Notes under the pieces: model-generated
What the model was told of the DNA's origin: nothing
Databases searched by the model: none
The model's input: only the letters and a program-made list of their open reading frames with translations
NCBI RefSeq assembly: GCF_020832325.1
Contig: NZ_JAFIEU010000037.1
Coordinates: 37,185 to 101,184, forward strand
Length of the DNA: 64,000 nucleotides
Source: Lunatimonas sp.
Lineage (GTDB): Bacteria; Bacteroidota; Bacteroidia; Cytophagales; Cyclobacteriaceae
Direction: 5' to 3'
Position numbers and translations under genes: made by a program
Shown: one piece after another, positions 19,159 to 27,907 of the stretch
Layout: every line of letters starts with the position of its first letter
Numbering within the stretch: the first letter of the stretch is position 1

Positions 19159-20151
19159 CTATTCAAACCGCTTCACATATTCTAAAAACTTCCGGGCGGT
19201 AGCATCCAGGTTTTCGATCGATCCGCCGCCCTCCAGTACCTCGCACATTTCATAGACCAAGTACCCCTGATAGCCGATTTCCTTGAGCGCACCAATGAAG
19301 TTCTCGTAATCGATGATCCCTTCACCCACCACCGTGGCGCGCATTACGGGTCTTTCCTCCCGGTAGTTGGTCAACGCATGCTCGTACTGATACCGGGGAA
19401 GCGCCACATAGTCAGCCAGGATGGTATTGGCCAAAAAGGGCTTCATCTTCCGTACGGAGTTTCTGATTTCTTCTTTGGACAACCCCTCCAAGGTAGGTGA
19501 CCAAGCATCCCAGCCCGAAAGCACGTTGGGCAGGTTGATTTCTTGAAGCATCCAGTACATGGCATCGTGGTGAATGGCAATGTCGTGGTGGTTTTGCACC
19601 ACCAAGGTCACGCCGTGCTTTTGGGCTTCTTTTCCTGCTAGGGTAATGCCCTCCACCACCATGGCATATTGCCGGTCGTAGGGAATCCCCGGGCGTTCGT
19701 AACCCGTAAAGATTCGGATCATTTTCGTGCCTAGATCATTGGCCAGCTCGGCCATCTGACCGATGTAGGCTGCCTGAATCTCCAGGTGAGGAATACCTGG
19801 CTTGTCGATCCCTGCTGTAAAATCCGAGTAGCCAGCGAGGCCCACCAAGGTCAGTCCCAACTCGGCAATGCGGGCCTTGAGCTTCCTGCGGGCATCTTTA
19901 TCGTATTCCAAAATTGACAGGTGAGGAGCCTTTGCCATGAGCATAACCCCGTCGTACCCTAGCTCCTTAGCTTTCACCAAAAACTCGTCCACCGATAAGG
20001 TGGCCTGTCCCCGCCACAGCCCGGAGTAGCCTATAGAATGCAAACAGGTTTTGACCCGAAAGTCAGCCGGATTGCCCGTAGGCAGGGCCTGACCGAAAGA
20101 TATTCCAACAGATACTAGGAAGAGACAGGCGGTAAGTAGCTTTTTGTTCAT
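19159..20151 (-). CDS. Sugar phosphate isomerase/epimerase-like TIM-barrel protein, secreted
   Basis: This 330-residue protein has a signal peptide (about 1-20, ending GISFGQA) before an AP-endonuclease-2/xylose-isomerase-like TIM barrel. Visible barrel motifs are LGYDGVMLMAK, LVVQNHHDIAIHHD, VLSGWDAWSP and the C-terminal GYQGYLVYEMCEVLEGGG, with the acidic and His residues that coordinate metal in this superfamily. Exported members occur in polysaccharide loci of Bacteroidetes and Planctomycetes, but their substrates are not established. It sits 121 nt downstream of the PSCyt1/LamG gene in the order of the window but upstream in transcription. Confidence 0.82.
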   Translation of the reverse strand: MNKKLLTACLFLVSVGISFGQALPTGNPADFRVKTCLHSIGYSGLWRGQATLSVDEFLVKAKELGYDGVMLMAKAPHLSILEYDKDARRKLKARIAELGLTLVGLAGYSDFTAGIDKPGIPHLEIQAAYIGQMAELANDLGTKMIRIFTGYERPGIPYDRQYAMVVEGITLAGKEAQKHGVTLVVQNHHDIAIHHDAMYWMLQEINLPNVLSGWDAWSPTLEGLSKEEIRNSVRKMKPFLANTILADYVALPRYQYEHALTNYREERPVMRATVVGEGIIDYENFIGALKEIGYQGYLVYEMCEVLEGGGSIENLDATARKFLEYVKRFE

Positions 20152-20279
20152 AAGGGATAAAGTTAATTTTGCTCGAACGGGAAAGTAAGCGATTAAGATA
20201 GGGTTTTATCCCCATTCCCGCAATTACTGAGAAGATTTTCGGGAGTTGGTGGTATCACTCCACAGAACGAAAGCTCGTA

Positions 20280-21482
20280 TCAGATCGATAGACGCACCTC
20301 AAAACGGGAATACTCCCCTAACTTCGACTCGATCTTCAGGGAACCCCCCATGCTGTCAATCAGGTGCTTTACCAGGGGGAGTCCAAAACCATACCCCTTT
20401 TCGCCCGCTGTCCCTTGGGTGGTTTGCTCGGTCCCTTGCTGTATATGTGCTATTTGCTCTTCGGTCATCCGAGTGCCTGTATCCGTGACTGTTACGGCCA
20501 ATTCCTTTGAATTTGCTTTCTCCTTCAATCCTAGACGCACGGTAACGCTGCCTTCAGGCGGCGTAAATTTGATGGCATTGGAGATCAAATTTCCCAGTAT
20601 CTGCAACAACTTGACCTTTGGGAATGGAGCTTCGGCATGCTCATCGTTTAAGTCCACCTTAAGATGCACCTGCTTCTGCTTGGCCTGTACCCCATACAGT
20701 GTCAATAATTTATCCTTCAATATCAACAGGTTGTATTCATTTTCCGCATTCAGTACCGACTTTATTTGCTCTCCATCCCGGGAAGAAAGGATTTCGTCGG
20801 CCAAGTCCAATAAGGATTTTCCACTGTTTTGAATGATCTTGATAAACTCAAGCACATCCGTCAATTTGTTATTATCGCCCTGTTCTTTGATGATTTGAGC
20901 CAACCCGATGATTCCTCCGATCGGCCCTCTAATGTCGTGTGCCACCCGCAATTGCTTTTCCTTGGCGTTTTTTACTTCAGATTGCAGCATGCCAACGGAT
21001 TTGATGATATTGAGGCGGTTGACGATTTCATCGGCGATTATTTCCAGCAACTCTACTTTTTCAGGACTAATTTGCTTGGTCTCCTTGTCCATGACACATA
21101 AGGCTCCCAGGTTATAGCCCTCTTCGGTTTTTAGCGGTATACCCCAGTAATATCGGAGGCTGGGATCGTCCGTCACATAGAATTTTTCCTTGAACCGTTC
21201 ATCGCCCCGGAGATCCTTGACCTCAAACGGCTCGTCTCCAAGGATCGTGTATTGGCACACCGAATCCTCCCGGGGCATTTGCATTACAGGAATCCCCTCT
21301 GTAGCGACACTCCATTGGGTGTAGGTGTCGATCAAATTAACCAACGAAATATCCGCGCCGGCCACCTTTGCAGCCAGTCTGGTCAAGTCTTTTAAGTGTT
21401 TTTCCAAGTCGCTTTGATCCAGGTCGTATCCGGCCAATTGGACCAGTCTTTGGAACTCGTTCTTGGGAATAGGTAGCTTCAT
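20280..21482 (-). CDS. GAF-domain sensor histidine kinase
   Basis: This 400-residue protein has no membrane segment. An N-terminal GAF domain (about 20-165) includes QWSVATEGIPVMQMPREDS, a stretch common in such cytoplasmic GAF kinases. The H-box is HDIRGPIGGIIGLAQ (phospho-acceptor His near 179), followed by the N-box LQILGNLISNAIKFTP, a G1-like DTGTRM and G2 GYGFGLPLVKHLIDSMGG. Autophosphorylation and phosphotransfer to a response regulator are expected, but none is encoded nearby. It is probably transcribed alone. Confidence 0.88.
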   Translation of the reverse strand: MKLPIPKNEFQRLVQLAGYDLDQSDLEKHLKDLTRLAAKVAGADISLVNLIDTYTQWSVATEGIPVMQMPREDSVCQYTILGDEPFEVKDLRGDERFKEKFYVTDDPSLRYYWGIPLKTEEGYNLGALCVMDKETKQISPEKVELLEIIADEIVNRLNIIKSVGMLQSEVKNAKEKQLRVAHDIRGPIGGIIGLAQIIKEQGDNNKLTDVLEFIKIIQNSGKSLLDLADEILSSRDGEQIKSVLNAENEYNLLILKDKLLTLYGVQAKQKQVHLKVDLNDEHAEAPFPKVKLLQILGNLISNAIKFTPPEGSVTVRLGLKEKANSKELAVTVTDTGTRMTEEQIAHIQQGTEQTTQGTAGEKGYGFGLPLVKHLIDSMGGSLKIESKLGEYSRFEVRLSI

Positions 21483-21604
21483 AAAAGTTATGTTTCAACT
21501 AATTTATCAGAGAAAGGTAAACGTAAAAAGACCAATTAACAAGTTGGGAATACATAAGCGTAGTGATTGATAGCCCTAGCGGCACAGAAAGAACACCAAC
21601 CCCG

Positions 21605-22699
21605 CTACTCCGATATCGATGCTTGTTTGTCCAAAAAGTGTACAACCTGATGCTGCACGAAGGAGTTGTCATGAGGAATCAGCCTACCCAACGCCGCGTT
21701 TAACCCTGCGTCTCTTACGTCGTGGTGGGAAAGCAACTTCAGCAGCTTGACCAGCTGCCCACCACTTAGTTGCCCCACCACCGAACTCAATTGATCCACA
21801 ACCACCGGGGTCAACCGCGGTGCATCGGCGAATCGATCGATGATCAGGTCCGCTGTTCCGGGAGCTACCTGGCCCAAAAGCTGGAAAAACCTGACTTGCA
21901 AACCTTCCATACTTAATTGATCGCTGGAAAGCGATTTTAATAGTAAATAGGCCTGGAAGTATTCATCGTCTTTCAATAGTTGCACCATGGATTCCAGTAG
22001 AGCATGATCCAACTCCGGCAGCCTAGACACCCGCTCCAATGCCCAGATTTGATCACTTTGATCCGGACTGTGGAAAATTTCGCTGAATAAGCCAGTATCC
22101 AATCGCTGTTCGGTCAGTCGGATAAGCTGCTGCTGAATAGGCCCATGAACTACCTTCCATAGCTTGTGGGTCGTGTACGCCGCACCGGGGACCACGTAAT
22201 CGAGCACATCCTTGGAGGTGGCACCCGAGACACCATCCACGGAGGGATCTCCCACATCCGGGATAGCAACTAATTCCTCAAAGGAATAGTTGCCCAAGGG
22301 CAGAAAGGGATCCGCCAACAAACCATGTAGCTGCTCATATTCCGTCGGAGAAAATGGCTCGTGTTCGTATTTACTCAAAAATTCCCCATCCAACAGCTCA
22401 AAGCCCAAATACCTGCCGGTGATGTTCCAGTAGACCATTATGAACAAGGGGCGGCATTTATTGTCAAAGCAAACGCCGGTATGCAGCTCCATAAAATAAT
22501 AAAGAGGTTTTCCGTCGCAGGTACTTGCCATGAAAATCTCCCCCTCGTCTAGCGAAGCATCGATCAGGTGAACTTGTAAATCGACGGAGTCTGCAATAGG
22601 TATGGTAGACGGTTGAAAATACCGGATATCTCCCCTATTTTCGGATGAAAACAGGAGTAGAAAACCCCAAATCCAAAAGCCTTTTATCCAATGTACCAT
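21605..22699 (-). CDS. Secreted protein with FMN-attachment-like motif and C-terminal helical repeats
   Basis: This 364-residue protein has a signal segment (1-20). At 155-161 it reads DGVSGAT, which fits Dxx(S/T)GAT, the motif in which ApbE transferases attach FMN to the Thr (T161 here). PGAAYTTHKLW follows, as in FMN-binding domains. The preceding region holds GVCFDNKCRPL and an aromatic-rich block. Residues about 210-360 form leucine-rich helical repeats of HEAT-like type. It lies 23 nt downstream of a Tat-exported FAD oxidoreductase and probably shares its transcript, so an extracytoplasmic electron-transfer partner is plausible. The family was not firmly recognised and no ApbE gene is in the window. 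Confidence 0.65.
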   Translation of the reverse strand: MVHWIKGFWIWGFLLLFSSENRGDIRYFQPSTIPIADSVDLQVHLIDASLDEGEIFMASTCDGKPLYYFMELHTGVCFDNKCRPLFIMVYWNITGRYLGFELLDGEFLSKYEHEPFSPTEYEQLHGLLADPFLPLGNYSFEELVAIPDVGDPSVDGVSGATSKDVLDYVVPGAAYTTHKLWKVVHGPIQQQLIRLTEQRLDTGLFSEIFHSPDQSDQIWALERVSRLPELDHALLESMVQLLKDDEYFQAYLLLKSLSSDQLSMEGLQVRFFQLLGQVAPGTADLIIDRFADAPRLTPVVVDQLSSVVGQLSGGQLVKLLKLLSHHDVRDAGLNAALGRLIPHDNSFVQHQVVHFLDKQASISE

Positions 22700-22722
22700 G
22701 TACGTGTAGTTTGCCCGACTCG

Positions 22723-24102
22723 TTATGCCCCCGGGACGATACCACCATGTTCCCGCAACAGGCTTTTCAATTCCTTCAGTGGAACATCTGCCGGGGTAAC
22801 TTGATGCCTGACAGCCAATACCGCGGCTGCAGCGGCGGCTTGCCCCATTCCCATACAGGAAGCCTGTACCCTGAGTGCTGAGTTAGCCAATCTATCACTG
22901 CTTAGACAACGTCCGGCAACTAGGAAATTTCGGCTGTTTTTGGGTATCAGCGCCCTGAGTGGAATGGTAGCCACCACGCCTTCCTTCAGAAATTCCTGGT
23001 AAATGGATTCCCCATTTCTGTGCAGATCTATGGGATAAAACGAGTAGGACAAGGAGTCCTCAAATACCTTTCCAGACACATAATCCTCGTGGGTTAACTG
23101 ATACAAGCCGTCTATTCGGAAGGTTTCACGAACAGCCGTCTCCGGCTGTGCATGGATCAGCTTCAGCTTTTCACAGCCGGGGAAGGTCCTGAGCTTCCTG
23201 ATCAAACTCAGTAGCTCGGATCGACCGGTAAGGTTGGCTTCGGTGTGCAACTCAGCAGTCGATGAGTCGGCCCCGTGCACATACACGTAATTATAGGGAA
23301 CTGTGGGTGGGAAATTGTTGACAGATGATTCCACCTTTACTTCATCTCCAATTAGCATGTTTTGCCTGAGTCTGTTGTGGTACTCTCGGGGAATTTTTGT
23401 CAAGTCCAGAGAATCGAAATTATACCCTCCCAGCCGAAAGATGAAAGATCCCGGCTGAGTATCTTCTTCTCTCAACAATGGAAACCCCGCGATCGACGCG
23501 GCTGCCGCATTTCCGGAACAATCAATAAGCTGATTGCAAATAATCTCACGGCTGATGCCCTTTCCGACAGTGGTCACCGTCCATTTCCCTTTTTCAAAGG
23601 TGATTGCAGTGGGTGACTCATAGTAATGTATCCTTAAGCCTGATTCCACACATTTCTCCTCGGCAATCAGTGCATAGAGGGCTCCATTTACGGTTACCTG
23701 ATGCCTCCAGTGTCTAATCGTGGTGTTATTAGGTATGATGGAGAAATTTGGGAGAATATCGTCGTTGAGTTTCACCGCTTCCATCACCAGTTCCCAGCCT
23801 ATTCCCCCTACGATTTGCTTGCCCCAGGCATGGAATATACCTGGAAACGATACGCCACCGGTGGTAGTGGTCCCGCCCAGTTGACTACCGCTTTCTATCA
23901 GGGTGGTACGTACACCGGCCCTGGCAGCCTGTATGGCCGCGACCACTCCGGCAGTACCCCCGCCCACAATCAAAATATCGGTTTCAATTCTTTTTTTATC
24001 CACCTGAAAGGGGGAGGCCAGCACATCCCCTTTGGACACTTGTGGGGCGGCAAGTCCGACAGACAAGGCTCCCATTTTGGCAATCATTTCTCTTCTTTTC
24101 AC
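22723..24102 (-). CDS. FAD-dependent oxidoreductase (PF12831-like), Tat-type signal
   Basis: This 459-residue protein starts MKRREMIAKMGALSVGLAAP, which resembles a twin-arginine signal. The Rossmann FAD motif ILIVGGGTAGVVAAIQAARA follows at about 44-63. GSQLGGTTTTGGVSFPG and the C-terminal VAGRCLSSDRLANSALRVQ with a Gly/Ala-rich helix are typical of the FAD_oxidored family. The family oxidises varied substrates, and several members occur in glycan or secondary-metabolite catabolism. Its downstream partner carries an FMN-attachment-like motif, which suggests a two-component flavin system outside the cytoplasm. Substrate unknown. Confidence 0.87.
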   Translation of the reverse strand: MKRREMIAKMGALSVGLAAPQVSKGDVLASPFQVDKKRIETDILIVGGGTAGVVAAIQAARAGVRTTLIESGSQLGGTTTTGGVSFPGIFHAWGKQIVGGIGWELVMEAVKLNDDILPNFSIIPNNTTIRHWRHQVTVNGALYALIAEEKCVESGLRIHYYESPTAITFEKGKWTVTTVGKGISREIICNQLIDCSGNAAAASIAGFPLLREEDTQPGSFIFRLGGYNFDSLDLTKIPREYHNRLRQNMLIGDEVKVESSVNNFPPTVPYNYVYVHGADSSTAELHTEANLTGRSELLSLIRKLRTFPGCEKLKLIHAQPETAVRETFRIDGLYQLTHEDYVSGKVFEDSLSYSFYPIDLHRNGESIYQEFLKEGVVATIPLRALIPKNSRNFLVAGRCLSSDRLANSALRVQASCMGMGQAAAAAAVLAVRHQVTPADVPLKELKSLLREHGGIVPGA

Positions 24103-24227
24103 TTTTTGTTACTTTTGGGTAGGTATAGAAAAACTCTCTATCATCCTTAAGACTACGAGCAAATTAAAGAAGAAGGAGCATTATCGCTAAACCGGGCATC
24201 AAATAATCAAAATAATCTTTTTTCAGA

Positions 24228-25415
24228 CTATTTTACGCCCGTACTAATCAATTTTCTGTTAGTAAAAACCTTGAGAATCATCTCGCTATTTCGTCCCGAA
24301 AGGATATCGCTTTCAGAAAAATGCGTCATCAGAATATCCTGATTCCCTGTTCGGTTGAAATCATAAATAATAAAAATGGTTCCGTCACTGACCTGTTGAC
24401 CATCCGGATACGATACTCCAGGCCGTTCATCAAGCAATAAGCCATCTGACCAGGAATGTCCATCATCCTTGGAAATAAACGCCATTAAGTGGGAACGGCC
24501 TATTTTCTGGTCGACGGGACCGTGCTTTACAAGCATAAGATTGCCGGAATGGAGCCTGTATATAAAAAACCTGGCGGATGGATGCTGAATCCTTGAGGGT
24601 ACCACTGGCGTCCAGGTTACTCCACGATCCAAGGAGGTAGCTTCTCCGATTCCATGTTTGGTTCGTATCAACATCCACAAGGACCTGTCTTTGCGTTCCA
24701 CAATCATGTGTTCGTCGTAGGACCGAAACTTGTCTGGGACGGAAGCTCCACCCCGCACCTGCCAGGATTGCCCTCCGTCAGAGGAGACCACCATCCTGGC
24801 GTTTTCTTTTTCCAATTTCCAAAATGAAACGGGCAGCACCCACTCGCCAGTAGACAGAACGATTGGCTTACACATCATCACACCATCCGCCAGGCGTTTT
24901 GGTTCGCCCCAGGTGGGAATGTCCGTTTCAGGATCTGCGATATCCAACGCCCAAACACCTGCGGCTGTTCCCTCTGTCACCAACGTCCAGGTTCCCCCTC
25001 TTTTAGCAGCAGCCTGTGCCCAAAAGACCTTTATTTTCCCATCCGGTGCCAGCCAAATCTCCGGGTCATAGGCGCGTACAGGTCCTGGACCATCCGGATC
25101 GATAACCAACACCTCTTTCCAGGTTTTGCCTTGGTCAGTGCTTGTCGCCAATACCACATAGTTATTTAAGTCTTCACCGGGTGTAATACCCGTATACCAA
25201 ACCGCCCACATACGCCCCTTGGGACTCACGGCAATACTTGGGATACCGGAAAACTTACGACTACCTAGGGCGTGAGCTTTGGAAATCTCTGCTTCTTCGA
25301 TGAGCTTTGGTGGATTCAATTCTGCAAAGTTGCTTTGGGCAAAAGCCCCGTGAAAACACACACAGAAAAAAAAGAAAAGTCTAATGCTGGTCTTGAGATA
25401 GGTCATATATATCAT
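24228..25415 (-). CDS. Sialidase-like BNR/Asp-box repeat protein, secreted
   Basis: This 395-residue protein has a signal peptide (hydrophobic FFFFCVCFHGAFAQ). Four Asp boxes mark a six-bladed beta-propeller of the sialidase type: STDQGKTW, SSDGGQSW, SLDRGVTW and SKDDGHSW. Near the N-terminus GIPSIAVSPKGRMWAVWYTG has the usual position of the first blade, although the Arg triad of true sialidases cannot be confirmed by eye. Exo-sialidase is possible; many such proteins in sulfatase-rich loci have other glycosidase activities. The start could also be the Met at residue 4. It lies upstream of the FAD/FMN pair on the same strand. Confidence 0.8.
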   Translation of the reverse strand: MIYMTYLKTSIRLFFFFCVCFHGAFAQSNFAELNPPKLIEEAEISKAHALGSRKFSGIPSIAVSPKGRMWAVWYTGITPGEDLNNYVVLATSTDQGKTWKEVLVIDPDGPGPVRAYDPEIWLAPDGKIKVFWAQAAAKRGGTWTLVTEGTAAGVWALDIADPETDIPTWGEPKRLADGVMMCKPIVLSTGEWVLPVSFWKLEKENARMVVSSDGGQSWQVRGGASVPDKFRSYDEHMIVERKDRSLWMLIRTKHGIGEATSLDRGVTWTPVVPSRIQHPSARFFIYRLHSGNLMLVKHGPVDQKIGRSHLMAFISKDDGHSWSDGLLLDERPGVSYPDGQQVSDGTIFIIYDFNRTGNQDILMTHFSESDILSGRNSEMILKVFTNRKLISTGVK

Positions 25416-25779
25416 TGGGTTTTCTTGAAATTTGTCAAAATAGTAAAGCGGTCAACTAGCGTGAGGGTTGTAAGTTTTCAAAACGCTACGTAATCGGCAG
25501 AAAGCAGGAAATCTCGACGAAAGGATACCCTTTTTCAATCTTGGTCCCAATGATGACTATGGGTTAGAGAGATGATCTCATTCAACCAAGTACTACGCTG
25601 TAACCCTTCCAACAAGATCGGAAATAATCCCCATAAAGCAAAAATATGACCCCTAGGCTGACCCTATAGGGACGTCTACCGTTCATTTTGAGTATTTTTC
25701 TAGATCGAACAATGTTACAAGAGGTATTTTTCTTACTTTCAATCCATACTCGGACACCTGCAACATAAACCCTAACAAG
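25416..25779. other. Divergent intergenic region
   Basis: Spacer of 364 nt between the sialidase-like gene (minus) and the beta-helix gene (plus). It includes TCTCGACGAAAGGATAC at about 25512, resembling the repeat at 6325-6404, and a short palindromic stretch around CCCTATAGGG (25662-25671). No gene or exact TAnnTTTG box was found. Confidence 0.4.
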
Positions 25780-27819
25780 ATGAAGTACTCAGCAACGTTT
25801 GATATACCCGTCGTATGCCAAAAGCGGTGTGCTGTCTCTAATGATTCGCGACTAGTTGATTTGAATGCTACGAACGATCAATCGGCTTGGTCGGTACTAG
25901 CATTCATCTTGATTTTCTGCTTTCCACTTTTTCTACATGCCCAAAACGCAGTAAATCCAGGGGAATTTATTGTGGAGCCACCCACATTGACCAATCTTGG
26001 ATTTGAATGGTATATCCATGGTGACGATAACCGTAACGCGTCGGTAGAAGTTGCGTATCGAATCGCTGGATCGGGTAGCGAATGGAGAAACGGAATGCCC
26101 CTCCTTCGAATTGGGGGAGAACTCATAGAAAGAGCCGGAATTGATTATACCGTTCCCGATATGTTTGTGGGAAGCATTTTGGATGTTGCTGAAAACACAG
26201 CCTATGAGGCCCGCTTTACGCTGAAAGATCCTGATGGGGTTGAAGGAGAAGCAGTTAAGGTAGTGACTGTTTCCACGCGCGCCGAACCAAAGGCTGCCGA
26301 AGGAGGCAGGATAAGGCATGTGTATTCCCAATACTACACGGGCGAAAAAGAAGAGCCAAATTACCCGGGCCTGGTGTCTGCCTATGGCGGATCTATCAAT
26401 ACCAAGGGAGATTGGAATGTGGTAGCCGAGGATGTGGTGCAACCTGGGGATATCATAAAAATACATGGCGGACTCTATCAAGGGAATCTGCTTAACTATC
26501 CCGATTGGCATAATATACCCTTTGACGGAACTTATTTTTTCACTGCAAAAGGCACTGCCGAGCGGCCTATAGTCATCGAGGCAGCCGGGGATGGGGAGGT
26601 TATCTTTGATGGCGCAGGGGCCGCAATTCTTTTTAATGTCATGGCCACCGAACACCATATTTTTCAAGGACTTACTTTTCGAAATGTGGGGAGAGTCTTC
26701 GAAGCCGGAAGAAAACATCTAGCAGGGGCAAGTGATTTAACTGTGCGGAATTGTCGTTTTGAAAATGTGGGGGAAGGCATTGTGACCGAATACGCCGGAT
26801 CAAAAAACTTCCTAATTCAAGACAACATTCTCATTGGCCGCGATGACCGATATCGACTCTACGGCTGGCAAGCCCACCGGGAGGGGTTGATTCCCTACGG
26901 GACACATTTGCTTGATTCTTACTACGGTATCAAAGTCTATGGCTCTGGACATGTCATTGCCTATAATTCGATTGCATTCTTCCACGATGCCATTGGTATA
27001 TCAACCTACGGTACCCCAGAAAAAGAGCAGGAGTTAAAAACGGTATCCATCGATATTTACAACAATGACTTACACCTCTTGGTCGACGATTTTATTGAAG
27101 CCGATGGAGGGGTACACAATATTCGCGTCATGCGAAACAGGGGTGTAAACTCTGCGGGGAGTGGAATAAGTGCGCAACCGGTATTTGGCGGACCTGCCTA
27201 CTATATTCGCAATGTGCTCTACCATATAGTTCGGGGGGCACTCAAAATTCACGGAGGAGTGCCAGGTCTGATTGCCTATCATAATACTTTCATTGCCGAA
27301 AACAACGCCGGTGGCGGCCATCCAAATTCGAACTACCGGAATAATTTATTTCTCGGTGCGGATGGTCCGACGATCATTGCCGCTTTCCCTTATACAACTG
27401 CTTATTCGGCAGCAGATTATAACGGGTACCGGCCCAATCGAGGCCCTAATAGCCCTGAAAACCAGTATGTGTGGCTCTCTCCCACAGGAGAGCGGGTAGG
27501 ATTTAAGACATTGGGGGACTTGCACCGGGCGAGTGGTCTAGAAGCAAACGGTATAACAGTCGATTACGATATTTTTGAGGATCTTAAAATGCCGGTCAAA
27601 GCCCCTGGAGAAGATATACCCGGTCCTGTATACCACGCAGTAGACTTCAGTTTTAGACTTAATCCGAAAGGGGAGGCAGTAGATGCAGCGGTTCCTATTC
27701 CAAACGTCAATGACCACTTTACCGGTAAAGCGCCGGATTTGGGCGCGCTCGAAGTGGGATTACCGGAACCCACTTATGGAGCCCGAAGTCAAATCATCAA
27801 TCAACCATTTTACCGGTAA
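25780..27819 (+). CDS. Right-handed parallel beta-helix repeat protein, secreted
   Basis: This 679-residue protein has an export segment that lies unusually far in (LAFILIFCFPLFLHAQ at about 40-55), so translation may begin later or the n-region is long. Residues about 60-175 resemble a fibronectin-like beta domain. From about 200 onward there are successive short beta-strand rungs (NIPFDGTYFF, IVIEAAGDGEVIFDG, HHIFQGLTFRNVG, LTVRNCRFENVGEG, VIAYNSIAFF), typical of pectate-lyase-like parallel helices. Polysaccharide lyase or glycoside hydrolase activity is likely but unassigned. It is on the opposite strand to its neighbours and ends 88 nt from the convergent sulfatase gene. Confidence 0.82.
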   Translation: MKYSATFDIPVVCQKRCAVSNDSRLVDLNATNDQSAWSVLAFILIFCFPLFLHAQNAVNPGEFIVEPPTLTNLGFEWYIHGDDNRNASVEVAYRIAGSGSEWRNGMPLLRIGGELIERAGIDYTVPDMFVGSILDVAENTAYEARFTLKDPDGVEGEAVKVVTVSTRAEPKAAEGGRIRHVYSQYYTGEKEEPNYPGLVSAYGGSINTKGDWNVVAEDVVQPGDIIKIHGGLYQGNLLNYPDWHNIPFDGTYFFTAKGTAERPIVIEAAGDGEVIFDGAGAAILFNVMATEHHIFQGLTFRNVGRVFEAGRKHLAGASDLTVRNCRFENVGEGIVTEYAGSKNFLIQDNILIGRDDRYRLYGWQAHREGLIPYGTHLLDSYYGIKVYGSGHVIAYNSIAFFHDAIGISTYGTPEKEQELKTVSIDIYNNDLHLLVDDFIEADGGVHNIRVMRNRGVNSAGSGISAQPVFGGPAYYIRNVLYHIVRGALKIHGGVPGLIAYHNTFIAENNAGGGHPNSNYRNNLFLGADGPTIIAAFPYTTAYSAADYNGYRPNRGPNSPENQYVWLSPTGERVGFKTLGDLHRASGLEANGITVDYDIFEDLKMPVKAPGEDIPGPVYHAVDFSFRLNPKGEAVDAAVPIPNVNDHFTGKAPDLGALEVGLPEPTYGARSQIINQPFYR

Positions 27820-27907
27820 ATCAAAGGTACAAGCGGATATCATTCCAACGCTTCCGATGATCGCTTCATGAAACCTATTTCCACTATATAGGGCTGGGCA
27901 GACACCT

